From NCBI GenBank assembly GCA_037951105.1, contig JBAMJV010008452.1:42192-106191 (forward strand): DNA of 64,000 nucleotides. The letters run 5' to 3'. The notes beneath the pieces were generated by a model that worked only from the letters and a program-made list of their open reading frames with translations, ran no database searches and was not told the origin of the DNA. Source of the stretch: Echinarachnius parma. Taxonomy: Eukaryota > Echinodermata > Echinoidea > Clypeasteroida > Echinarachniidae. The position numbers and the translations under genes were made by a program. Every line of letters begins with the position of its first letter. Position 1 is the first letter of the stretch. Positions 26,105 through 36,315 of this stretch are shown piece by piece.

Positions 26105-26267
26105 GCTGCTTTACATAACCTGATAGACTAAAAATGGCAGCATCTTTGACACTAGATGGCAGACTGTTCCACACTCTAGGCAAACGACGTGATGGCGAAC
26201 AAAAAAAAGATTGTGTTCTAGAAGTTAGATGCTGAAACGTCAAACTGTCAGGGTGTCGAGTATTCAC
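26100..26267 (-). mobile_element. Fragment of a non-LTR retrotransposon reverse transcriptase C-terminus
   Basis: The minus-strand frame contains TSRTQSFFCSPSRRLPRVWN followed by SLPSSVKDA. This matches the common end of CR1/L2/Jockey-type polymerases (R....FF.....R.WNSLP..V). Only about 45 residues survive. It abuts the right end of the foldback element. Confidence 0.55.
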
Positions 26268-26520
26268 AATTATGTTTCAAGAGAGCATTAAACAACCACA
26301 TACACATCACATTTAAGAACAACAAAGCGTATACAATACGGTACGGTATACGTGTAATATGAAATATACATTTTCTCATCAAATGTATCAAGTTGAATTT
26401 TAAGTGAGTTGAAACGAAACATCTCATACACCATGGAAACCTACATTTTAATTATACAGGCTAATAAAGATAATGTACCACTTTCTATATGCATAAGGAG
26501 TCACACCTTTTACAACGATA

Positions 26521-26574
26521 GTTTGTGATCTATGAGAAAAAGACACACTCATCTTTTTCTCATACATCACAAAC
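26521..26574. repeat. 23-bp near-perfect hairpin
   Basis: GTTTGTGATCTATGAGAAAA with AGA pairs with TCTTTTTCTCATACATCACA with AAC. There is one mismatch and an 8-base loop (CACACTCA). The stem is shorter than a typical animal microRNA precursor. Confidence 0.8.
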
Positions 26575-27285
26575 AAGTTTTTTCCATGACATACGCGAAA
26601 GTGCAATTGGGTAGAGTCTAGTACATGTAAATGTGTAATACAATATCATACATATGAATACTGAACATGTTAACGTTTTCATAAAACGCATGATGTGAAT
26701 AACAATTGTATTGAAGCATATACAGTCTTTAAAACGTCATTAAATTTATAACCGTTTGTTAAAAATTATAATCACTGATAATACGAATATCCGATTAGTA
26801 ATAATTTAAAAGTTAAGTAAAGGAAGATTTATCAAGTCAATATATAACTAGGTTCATCAATTATATATCGGTAATTTGAATTAAGTGTAATATTATTATG
26901 ATAAAGCACACGCCATTAGAACATGTCAGTGAGTAGTAATGATAGAAAACGATGTAATTGAGTAACATATTCACCCATACAAATTATAGAAACTTGTCAG
27001 TATAAAATGAAACAAAAGGATTTGGGCACACAGTATCAAGCAAACAAATATATATGAAAATAAATAACTTCACCTTGTCTAAAAAGTGTTAATTTATAGT
27101 CGAGGGCTGCATAGTTTACTATTAGTCTTAACATAATTTAGTTAAACGTATCATGCCTGTATAGCCTATCTACTAAGATTAGCGATAGCAGGAAAATAAG
27201 TTGGCCAAATATGATTAAATTAAAGTAATATGACTTTGACAGAAAATTATTATATCAACTTCTAGAATGGGATTATTTTGTCCTT

Positions 27286-27352
27286 GTTGGGGGCGGGGGG
27301 GGGGGCATACGATGTGTGTGTGTGTGTGTGTGTGAGGGGGGGGGGGGGGGGG
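27286..27352. repeat. Poly(G) and (TG)n microsatellite
   Basis: G tract, then about 11 TG units (27312-27334), then a second long G tract. Confidence 0.9.
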
Positions 27353-27681
27353 TAGGGTAGCTAATCCCCTGCCTGTGCGTCTATAATCATAATTACGAGG
27401 AAACAGCAAAGTACAAACAACACAACTGCAACAGTTCACAATCATATCGTCCACTGTGACAACCGAACCGGGATAAGTATTATGGTACCCTTTCAAACAA
27501 CCTGCTTTCGATTTTAGAGTGTTTTGCGAAATAAGAATGATGTTTATACATGAAATCAACGGTGAATTTGACAAAACAGTTATTAAACAGGGCCCCGTAT
27601 ACGTCATGACCACATGCAGTGCAGGGGAAGATACAATACTCAATACGCAACCAAGGGGTAGGGGGGGGGGGGGCGGTGCAT

Positions 27682-29553
27682 TTAGGTAGCGGCTTCAGAA
27701 TCACTTCTGTATGATTTCTCGTAAACAGTGAGTGTGCCTCTTCCATGTATTGCGACAATACGGCCTGACGGGGTAACATCGAAAGATGAATCGTCATGCG
27801 AGCTAACCTTTGACCAACTATCGTTCGTACATACTCCATCTTCAGTTACCTGGTACATGCCATGATCCTCTGCTTTTGTGTAGATCATGCCAGTTAGTTT
27901 ATCCACAGCGATATCCGAATATTTACCACATCCAGGGAAGGGCTGAGGAAACTCTTTGACTTCCCCAGATTGGTTAATCTGCATTAACGGATACGGGGTG
28001 TATCGATAATGCACGAGCATATCTCCGGAAAGCAAGGTCTTGATTCTCAAAGGAGAAAGGCCGCAAAATTTTCCGGATGCTAGACGTCCTAGAGGGATCT
28101 TCCCGATGATCGACGCCTGCCCGTGGACATCGAGGGAAGGAACTATCGTAAGTAGGTTTGAAGATATTAACAAATTTGGGTTAAGTCCTGTGTGAGTGGG
28201 TACAAATTTATTTTCTATCGCAATGATCTGTCCATCTGCGTTGGTATCAATAGGAAAGTCTGGACATCGGCTGATAATGCGTACTCCCGCTAGAAATGGT
28301 ATAGAGATCTCCTTCACTAGTCGCCAGTCTCGGGTATAAAGGGTGATATATTCTTCGTGTTTCCCATTTATACATCGACCTCCTCCAATAGCAATCATAT
28401 CGTCTTTTAAGACGACACATGCTGCAATCCTTTGAGCATGGTCAACACACGGTTCGATTGTGCGCAGTGTCGTATCTCGTAGATTTGCTTCAAACACGCC
28501 ACTTTTATCGACCTGATAGTCGTGCCTCGTTGTCAAGACGACATGACAATCATCAGTACAACCACAAATAACGAATGTCCTGTCTTCGGGAAGCTCGGAG
28601 GTATCAACAACTGTCCAGGTTCCGACGTGCCCATCGAGTCTTCCTGTGGTGATGGAACACTCGGGATCTCTGAAATATTTGACTGTGAGTACGTTCCTAG
28701 TGAGGGTCTTCTCCCTCTCTATGACTTTATCGTATTCAGACATGTTTCGCAGGTCAGCCGAATCCCGGAAGTTCCTTGTTTCAAGAAGGAGTGCCATATC
28801 ATCTTTCAGAAGCGCCTCTGCCTTCTCCATATTGCAGGAAATCGATCGGTCAGGTAAGTCGGATTTCTCCTTCAGCTTTTCAGTTAATCCATTGAGCTCC
28901 TTTCTGTAGGTATTCTGAATTCCTTCAAGATCAGCTATTATTTCTTGTCTCCTTCTTTCCAGAGGATGTCGTCTCTCGTCGGCCTTCTCTCGCACCCGGG
29001 TAAGCTCCTCTCCTCTCTTTTCGTTAATCTGTCTGATATCGTCGTCGGCTTTCTGGTTGATTTTCAGCTCTATCTCGAGTCGTTCCTTCTCAATCTCTTT
29101 TTCGATCGCGACATCGAAATGGGCATTGACCTCGCGCTCAATTTCTTTAAGACTTTCCTCCACTCCGTGCCAGATGGCATCTTTCTCTTGCAGAAGCCTC
29201 GTCAACCCTGCCTGTGTCTGCGCAAGCCAGTGATGTGTGTCTTCCAACTGCTCTTTCTTCTCTCTAATAGCATCTTCGATGTCTTGCATGTGACATTGCT
29301 TGTGATGTACAGTATCGCACGAGATACAAGCTATCTGGGAGTGAACTTCGCAAAAGAATTCCATCTTTTTGTTGTGTTTGTCACAATGCCACGCATGCTT
29401 ATGCTCTCTAGATTCTACGTTACACCCCTTCTTAGTCGCACAACCCTCACAGAGCTTCTGTTTTTCATTCACGTAGTACACAGCTCCTGATTTCTGCTCA
29501 CACCCTTTCACCTCGCACTCCCCCTGATGACTAAAGGGAAAATTAGACGCCAT
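27682..29553 (-). CDS. Single-exon RING-less TRIM-like protein (B-box, coiled coil, beta-propeller-like C-terminus)
   Basis: Uninterrupted frame of 623 codons. I start it at MASNFPF because AAAATGG is a good initiation context and the family's zinc-binding part follows at once; an ATG 24 codons upstream (29625) is also in frame. There is a cysteine-rich B-box1-like stretch (C13, C18, C35, C38, C44). A clear B-box2 follows: C57-x2-H60-x7-C68-x2-H71-x4-C76-x2-C79-x3-H83-x4-H88. A long coiled coil runs from about residue 93 to 300. The C-terminal 310 residues are beta-rich with repeated short strand patterns, resembling the propeller of TRIM/NHL-type proteins. No RING lies before the B-box, so ubiquitin-ligase activity should not be assumed. 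A TATTTAAA-like box is about 50 bp upstream of the start codon. The gene lies between convergent CLUAP1 and the EF-hand/WD40 gene. Confidence 0.85.
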   Translation of the reverse strand: MASNFPFSHQGECEVKGCEQKSGAVYYVNEKQKLCEGCATKKGCNVESREHKHAWHCDKHNKKMEFFCEVHSQIACISCDTVHHKQCHMQDIEDAIREKKEQLEDTHHWLAQTQAGLTRLLQEKDAIWHGVEESLKEIEREVNAHFDVAIEKEIEKERLEIELKINQKADDDIRQINEKRGEELTRVREKADERRHPLERRRQEIIADLEGIQNTYRKELNGLTEKLKEKSDLPDRSISCNMEKAEALLKDDMALLLETRNFRDSADLRNMSEYDKVIEREKTLTRNVLTVKYFRDPECSITTGRLDGHVGTWTVVDTSELPEDRTFVICGCTDDCHVVLTTRHDYQVDKSGVFEANLRDTTLRTIEPCVDHAQRIAACVVLKDDMIAIGGGRCINGKHEEYITLYTRDWRLVKEISIPFLAGVRIISRCPDFPIDTNADGQIIAIENKFVPTHTGLNPNLLISSNLLTIVPSLDVHGQASIIGKIPLGRLASGKFCGLSPLRIKTLLSGDMLVHYRYTPYPLMQINQSGEVKEFPQPFPGCGKYSDIAVDKLTGMIYTKAEDHGMYQVTEDGVCTNDSWSKVSSHDDSSFDVTPSGRIVAIHGRGTLTVYEKSYRSDSEAAT

Positions 29554-30192
29554 TTTGCACTTTCTCGGGTAAAACTTGCTGATAGGTATAGGCCTGTTTA
29601 AATAGTCAATACATATATGGCTCAAACAAATTATAATTTGTATCGAAGAATGCCGACTCGAAATTATAATTTAAACTTAACTAGTCAGGACCTTCGGCTG
29701 CATGCTGACTGTGTACACAAATAAATCCTATTGAAAAGTAGGTCCACTGTCCTTGGTATAAATGCATCAACATTGGTACAACGGAACCTCTTTACAACGA
29801 ACTCTCTTATAACGAAGTTCAGACTCTACGTATTTTAGTATTATATTACAAAGGAAACTGTAAGATAGAAATGTGTGCATCAAACTGCAATGCGTGTGAC
29901 CACAGGTGCGGAGTTAGATTAGGATCATCTTCAGTTCCTGCATGTACTGTGAAAATAGATGTTGGTTTAATCCCACTATTTATGATAAATTCTACAAAAT
30001 GATCAAATACTAAATACTAAAGTAAAACATGCAAAGAATAAATCTATTCTGCTCAACTCTTTTGATACTGCATACAAACTGAGTATTTGAGTACACACTA
30101 CTTGCATCCGGGACTTCGGCGTACAATCAAAATGATCCCTAAATTGTTGTACCTGTCTACACCACTCTAATTATCACCCATCGAGGAGAACT
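29554..30192. other. Upstream flank of the TRIM-like gene
   Basis: No further exon is seen. AACGGAACCTCTTTACAACG followed by AACTCTCTTATAACGAAG (29,778-29,815) resembles the terminus of a pogo/Tigger-type element, with no partner end found. Confidence 0.35.
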
Positions 30193-30379
30193 TCAGTTTT
30201 CAGGGAAACCTTCACCCGTCCGGTACTCGATGATACTTAAATTACTTGACTCAATGAACTTGATGAATGATGGCAGGTTTGGCGAAAGGACAGTCAGGTT
30301 CCACGATGTTTCTTGAGAAAACGCCAACTGGCCGGCTACCGACCTCACCGTATTATAGGGATATACACGTCGTGAGACC
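30193..30379 (-). CDS. Candidate terminal coding exon of an unrecognised gene
   Basis: After a good acceptor (TTAATTCCGTGCAG, exon starts at 30379) there is a 61-codon open frame to a stop at 30193. It includes YPYNTVRSVAGQLAFSQETS and then WNLTVLSPNLPSFIKFIESS. Composition is protein-like, unlike the AT-driven frames nearby. An upstream partial copy with the same acceptor lies at about 30,474-30,552, the pattern seen for real exons in this window. I do not recognise the family, and no 5' exons were found. It could be an orphan exon, a pseudogene piece or chance. Confidence 0.3.
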
Positions 30380-30610
30380 CTGCACGGAATTAAATAAAAG
30401 TGAATCATCAGGATGATGATGAACAGTTTTGGGAAGATCGTGGTAAAACAAAATTAAATTGATTCTGATTCTTGAGAAAACGGCAACTATGTAACCGGCC
30501 ACCGACCTCACCGTATTGTAGGGAGATGCACGCCGTGAGACCCTGCACGGAATTAAATAAAAGGAACATGATGAGGATCATCAGTGTTTGGAAGATCGTG
30601 ATAAAATCCG
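30313..30610 (-). repeat. Tandem duplication of about 160 bp around the candidate exon
   Basis: TTCTTGAGAAAACG(C/G)CAACT, CCGACCTCACCGTATT(A/G)TAGGG and GTGAGACCCTGCACGGAATT, followed by AAATAAAAG, occur at 30,313-30,400 and again at 30,474-30,562. Similar GGAAGATCGTG strings follow both. The second copy's exon part is truncated and out of frame with the first copy's 3' half. Confidence 0.88.
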
Positions 30611-31960
30611 GGGATAAAATCCCTTTTCAAGGCATTAAACAAGTTTGCAACTTCAAACATAGTGACTGTTTATACGAGGCGCCTGGTGAGGGTTAGGGGG
30701 CTGCCGCCCAACGGGAGTTGTTTAAGTGGCCTTATTCGGGCCAAACCAGGTAATTTTTCGGGCAAAATTATAATCATATTCGGGCAAGCACATGTCGTCA
30801 TGTCATATTCCGCAAACTCGTGTCAAATTTGGGCAAAAGACCTCAGCATCCCGGTGGAAATGTGAAAACGCTTATTAATTCAAGTACGTATTTTCACCGG
30901 GGTATTTTCATGAGGATAACACAATTTTAAAAACGGAAATACTATTATTAATCTTACTATTATTAATACTTAAATTAAAATCCGAAGGAATTATCACTCT
31001 CATATGATATAAGACCCGCTTGGATAAAAACATCGTTGGACTTAATTAAACATGATTCTAGTAGACTTAAATTTAATTAAATCCAATAAGATAATGTTAC
31101 TTTTTTTTTTCTTTTTTTTTCTTCATATATTAAGATTTCCACAAATTATATTCGTAATATACAAATCAAACATAGTAATATGAACATCTTATGTATACAC
31201 AATGAAATTAACATAATAATTGAAGTTATAGAATTCAGAGTATACAAAAAGTAATAATAAACCAATTTAGAGTACTTATTTGAAATTTTGTAAAAGAAAC
31301 AAAAAACATATGTGGGGGAACCTACATAAAAGCAGAAGCTTGTGGGAGTAGGTCCCACTTTAAATAATTATAGTCCGGTTTGGATGGATATATACATCTT
31401 TTGGAGGTAAGCAAAATCCTAGAATGCAAAAGAGTGGTCTTTACCTGTAGTTGATGGATGATTATGTTTCCAAGATGCTTCAGTTGGCGGTACGACATGT
31501 GCTCCATCGATAATTGCTCCTACAGTTTATTGGTAACACGTATTGTCATGGCTAATTCGGGGTTGCAGCTGGTTGAACGCGAATACTGCTAAATTTATCC
31601 AACATGCACTGATTATAATCATCAAATTTGGCCAACCTTCGGTGAATATCTTCACAGTATACGGCAATTAATATACGCATTTATTTGTAGGTCATCGTCT
31701 TCCAAAGTCGTATGACAGCTGTAATTCAAGTCCACGATGTCCGATGAATTCACGTAATTTGTGTACGTAGGCCTAAACGACTGCGTCACCATGTGCTTTG
31801 CTTCAGGTTCAAGCTGCGCCCGGATCGAAATTGAACACAATTTAGATTGTTCTTATACTAAGAAATCGAAACCAAACCCCCAAACAACTAAGTTAATAAT
31901 GTTGGTACATTACGAAACGAAGAATTGCAGCCAACAGTATGCGGAAAATAAACAAAACTT
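30611..31960. other. Intergenic sequence, no supported gene
   Basis: A T-rich run lies at 31,101-31,124. A short minus-strand frame near 31,440-31,540 contains GAIIDGAHVVPP, faintly like a DDE transposase motif, but is too short to call. Confidence 0.35.
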
Positions 31961-32530
31961 CAGCCTTAATGTGTTGTATTTCGGTTAAATATTCTCCGCC
32001 CTTTTACTTGCTTACTAATTAAATTATACAACGTGTATTTCCGTGTGCATTATTGCCTGTATTGTTGATTTGTTAAAATATTGCTGTTTACGAATATATT
32101 ATTACACCGTGATGAATTTGGTCATAACGGTGCAAAATGTGGATTGCGCATTCATATAGACATTGCACAATGTCGCGTAAAAAACCCCGTTTCAGATACT
32201 TCCTGTTATTTAACGGTCCAATGCTTTTACATAAAACACGGATGTGCAGGAAGCAGGCGTATTTAAGCGACTGAAAAACAAACAAATCCGTTTGAATGTC
32301 AGTTTCTTTTATTTGTATGTCTTATATATTTCTTATATGCTTTATTTCTTCTTATGCATGAAATTGTTAATTTATTGAAAATTAAGTTTAAATAGCCATG
32401 TATGACATTTAGCCTATAGAGTAAAATCATTCAAGCATTAACTTTCGTGTCCTTAATTATAACATAAACATTAAAATGCAACAATAGCGCATGTTAATAA
32501 TACAACTGAAGTTAAAAGTGATGCTAAGAT
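31961..32530. repeat. Diverged segment duplicated from 20.57-22.10 kb (copy B)
   Basis: It shares ordered blocks with 20,578-20,825 and 21,865-22,090 in the same orientation (for example GCCTGTATTG, TGGATTGCGCAT, TTTAACGGTCCAATGC, GTTTGAATGTCAGTTTC, AAAAGTGATGCTAAGAT). It is uninterrupted, unlike copy A. Confidence 0.65.
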
Positions 32531-33066
32531 ACCTGTTATTATTAATGGAGTCACAACTGTCACTAATTGATCCCTCTTCATCGAAATCATGGTTACGCAC
32601 ATCGCATGTGTATGTTTTGCTCGCCTAGTATAGCAGAGTTCGAACAAACACGTTTCTATCAGGTCAAAATGGTCGAAATACTGTCACTTAGCATTTTTGC
32701 TTAGCGGCCATTTGGAATATGCAAACTATATTCTTAAATGTTATACCATTGATGATTCAATAAATGCAATCATTCAATTATTTGACTCACAATAATTGTT
32801 TAACCCTTGGCCGATGGGAGGGGAGGGGGGGGGGGGGGGCATCGAAACGGGCTAATCGGATTCAGCATGCTGAAATATAATAATAATAATAGATCGTATG
32901 TGTATAGCGCCTAATTATACAGCCTGTAAGCGCTTATTATTATGTAAATTAGTCTGTTCCAAAGTTTTACTCAAAATATTCCCATTTTCCATAAATCCCT
33001 CTATAGACTATGCGTATTTTGGCTGGTTTTAAATATGTGTGAAAGTACATTTAGTAAGGCCTTATG

Positions 33067-33944
33067 CAGTGGCGTAGACAGGTTCTTACACCTGGGGGGG
33101 ATGATTTGCCGTTCACCGGACCAAGACCAATTTGTTCGCGGCCGAGACCACCTGCCGAAATATTTCGAGACCAAGTGGCTGAGGAGGGGGGGGGGGGGGG
33201 GGGGGGGTTGAATGTTAAGATGGTCGTGACCAGGCGGCCCGGAAACAGTTTTGGATTGGGGGGGGGGGGGGCAAAACCTATGGGGGCTCACGATTTTGTG
33301 TGTGATGGGGCTCATGCCCAACCACACTCACAGTGCTGCCAACTTTGAGCCAGATGTGAGAGAGAGACATTGCAAGGAGCGAAGCGACCAAGCCCGAGGG
33401 AGCGAAGTGACTGAGCGGGGGGAGGGTGTGGGAGGGGGGTGTCCCCCCTCCCACGGTAGGGAGCTTTTGCATTTTTAGACTTGAATTGCGCAATCTGGTG
33501 CTTACCTAGATAGGAAATTCGGGCTTAAAATTGACTGTATCTGGGGAAAGCGTGTTATGATTTGATCGACCAGAAATTTTAAATATAATTATTTTCACGA
33601 AGAAAACAAATAATTGACACACTAATAAATATGCACCCCAACACAGGGAGCGAAATTACTGAGCGGGGGGAGGGTGTGGGAGGGGGGTGTCCCCCCCTCC
33701 CACGGTAGGGAGATTTTGCATTTTTGGACTTGAATGTATAAATTACTTTGTTAACGTTAGAATTAACAAGTCTTAGCTTATACAACTAATGTTTTCTTTC
33801 CCACTCGTATACAGATACATACAGAAAAAAATATATCCTTCCCTAAAACCTGGGGGGGGGGGGGGGATGATTGTACACGTCATCCCCCCCACCTTGTGAG
33901 GTGGGGGATGCATCCCCCTCATCCCCCCGTTGTCTACGCCCCTG
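33067..33944. mobile_element. hAT-type non-autonomous element with 8-bp target duplication
   Basis: The inverted ends are CAGTGGCGTAGAC and GTCTACGCCCCTG. They are flanked by an identical 8-bp duplication GCCTTATG (33059-33066 and 33945-33952), the hallmark of the hAT superfamily. The 878-bp interior holds poly(G) tracts (33186-33207 and about 33259-33271) and two direct copies of a block starting GGGAGCGAA(G/A)T and ending TTTTGGACTTGAAT (about 33,399-33,486 and 33,646-33,735). There is no transposase. Confidence 0.88.
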
Positions 33945-34344
33945 GCCTTATGAATCAGAACGATTCCCATTAATGATTAAATACGTCAACTTATGAAATT
34001 TGACAATTTGCTCTGCTCATGGGTGCCCATGAGATCAGTTCCATTACATACAGTGGATTGAGAGATCGGCTTTTAAATTGTTTTTTTTTATTGTGACAGA
34101 TGAAATATGTTTAGGTTAAATTACGCAAACTTAATATAACTTGGTTGATATTTCAACAGTATTCATGAAGGATATTATACTGCATGTTATTTTTTTACTT
34201 TGCAAATCTCCACCAATACTCTGTATTACCTTTTAAAAATGGCCAACTCAAAGGTCTATTCTCGTTACTTTACTTTGCTTTGTTTTCTAGATCAAAGTTT
34301 GCCTCACTTAACCCATTGCTTCTATGAATCTGGTTGGTCATGTA

Positions 34345-35332
34345 TACTCCGCAAAAAAAGAAACTGGACACTTGTATAAGTTGAAATATTTCATACTAAT
34401 GTACGATAAAGTGTACATGATCATATATCAAATTAAAGGGAATTTAGTCCTCTACATGCAGGGTATAACTTAAAGGTGTAATCGTTCATGCATGAAATGC
34501 CATGGTCAATTAACAATAGCAAGGTCTGTTTTCAAAAATAGCAAAACAATGAGGGACCACACCATTCGACTGAAATGATAGTAAGCGTTTCACTTAAAAC
34601 AAGATGAGCGGGGCAACGAAATTATGACATTATTCAACTTTATTGTGATGAACAAACTCTGGAAATACAAATTTGTCAATAAAAAAGGGCCAGGTTAAGA
34701 GAGCATTATCATACTGGTCTGTATTAGGCATGAAGCTTGTCTATTTCATGTGTCCCCTGCAATTTTAACCATATTTACCTAGAGAAATGGCATGTTAAAG
34801 ACTGCCCAACTGTTTGACCAAGGGTGACTTCAGGTTTTGAAGATCTTTGGACTACAGTAGAATTCTTGAGAAAAATTTATACCATTTTCATGCTGAAATA
34901 AGGGCACAAACTGTGGTTTTGACTAATAAAGCTTTGCCATGGAATTACCCATGTTGTTACTTTTTGATTAAAATAACACTTATAACGTTCACAATTTGTC
35001 TTAATTTATACTCTTTTATTGAGATGAAGATAAAAAGGTCAAATTTGTAATGAAAAAATATGCCATCTCATGAATATAGCGTTTTAGATTATGCTTATCA
35101 ACATTAAATGGTTGCGTGAATGTTCCATTTTTGCTATTTTTGAAAACAGACCTTAGTGTGGTTAATTGACCGTGACAAGTCATGCATGAATGATTTCATC
35201 TGGATTTTATGCGAATATTGAAGAGGGTAATTTTATCTTTAATCTGATATACAATATCATATATTTTATCGTTAATGAATACGAAATATTTGGTCTCATA
35301 CAAGTGTCCAGTTTCTTTTTTTTGCGGAGTAT
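34345..35332. mobile_element. mariner/Tc1-type non-autonomous element
   Basis: Ends TACTCCGCAAAAAAAGAAAC and GTTTCTTTTTTTTGCGGAGTA are inverted repeats, flanked by TA on both sides (34343-34344 and 35333-35334). Similarity continues inward, including AGACCT/AGGTCT blocks near 34,520 and 35,145. The 988-bp element has no transposase frame. Confidence 0.82.
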
Positions 35333-36038
35333 ATTATTTTACTCTTTGGGGATTTCATAATCTAGTTGGGAACGGAGTTTTATTTATCCAGGTTGGCTTC
35401 AACTAACTTCAGTGCTTTTTGCACTGATCACAGAGGGACCTGCACCTTATATCATTTTTAAACTCTGCCATCGGATCAAATTCACAATTACTCTAGCATT
35501 GATTGTGTACTCTCTCCACTCCCTGGGGAGCAGCTACTTTACAGTGCACCTGATTGAGGAGCAGCAATGTGGATTTAGCGCCTTGCCGAAGGTGCTGTAC
35601 TGGCCCGGGGCATCGATATGTTTTAACTCTTAACGTGCCAGGGATTTTAATGTTCTATGGCATTTGTGTGTATTGTACTCTCAAAAATGCGAGCTTGGCA
35701 CTCAAGGAGTTAAAGTCGGCCCCCGTGCTTTGCAGTCAAGCACATGTCTATCTGATCGTGCCGCAACACCTCCAAAATAATAAATATTTGTCTGCATTCC
35801 TAATGGGTTTTACTCTATTTATTTGGAACAATGAATTACACTCACAAATTATTACAGACACGTATGTTCTTATATTATGTTAATATGGTAAATGTTTATT
35901 AGTGTTAAACACGTAGAATTGCACTTGTTAGATTGTTATTTTAATGTGGCACATCAGAGTATTAATGTCATGCAGTGAATACAAAAATCAAGGTGATAGA
36001 AAAATATGAAATGCTCGCAAGAACTCCTTGAAATCCTT
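35333..36038. other. Intergenic sequence
   Basis: No gene is seen. GTGGATTTAGCGCCTTGCCG near 35,570 resembles a conserved piece common in marine-invertebrate short interspersed repeats, but this is only a memory-based impression. Confidence 0.3.
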
Positions 36039-36315
36039 AGATAATGTACACTATATACATATCATCCTTAGATAATAATACAATATCCTTAGACAATACT
36101 TTAGGCAATAAACAATATTATATCCTTAGACAATAGACAATAATATATAAACACTTTATCCTTGGACATTAGACAATACAATTGTATATCCTTAGACAAT
36201 ATACAACATATCTGTATACAATAGACAATATATCCTAGACAACAGACACTTATCCTTAGACAATACTTATACAGTATAATATGCTTAGACGATACCCAGT
36301 ACAATGGATATCCTT
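36039..36315. repeat. Degenerate minisatellite (TATCCTTAGACAATA)
   Basis: About a dozen units of TATCCTTAGACAATAGACAA-like sequence with variable length (15-40 bp). Open frames on the minus strand are a by-product. Confidence 0.85.

Larger units (their letters stand above)
26268..27681. other. Spacer downstream of the TRIM-like gene
   Basis: AT-rich without a supported gene. It contains the short hairpin at 26,521-26,574 and simple repeats: G-rich with (TG)n at 27,286-27,352, and poly(G) at about 27,659-27,673 just past the stop of the TRIM-like gene. Confidence 0.5.

Noticed and set aside
28945-29490. 181-codon plus-strand open frame antisense to the TRIM-like gene
   Set aside because: It is the mirror of the charged coiled-coil coding region; the minus-strand protein with a clear B-box is the real product.
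31440-31545. Possible Harbinger/DDE transposase piece (GAIIDGAHVVPP)
   Set aside because: Only about 35 codons, no other transposase motifs nearby, and an alternative exon-like reading with splice sites exists. Not enough to call either.
31652-31840. 62-codon minus-strand frame (HMVTQSFRPTYTNYVN...)
   Set aside because: Some protein-like appearance but no splice partners, repeats or recognisable family.
36039-36315. CRISPR-like array
   Set aside because: Unit spacing is irregular, there are no unique spacers, and the genome is eukaryotic; it is a minisatellite.
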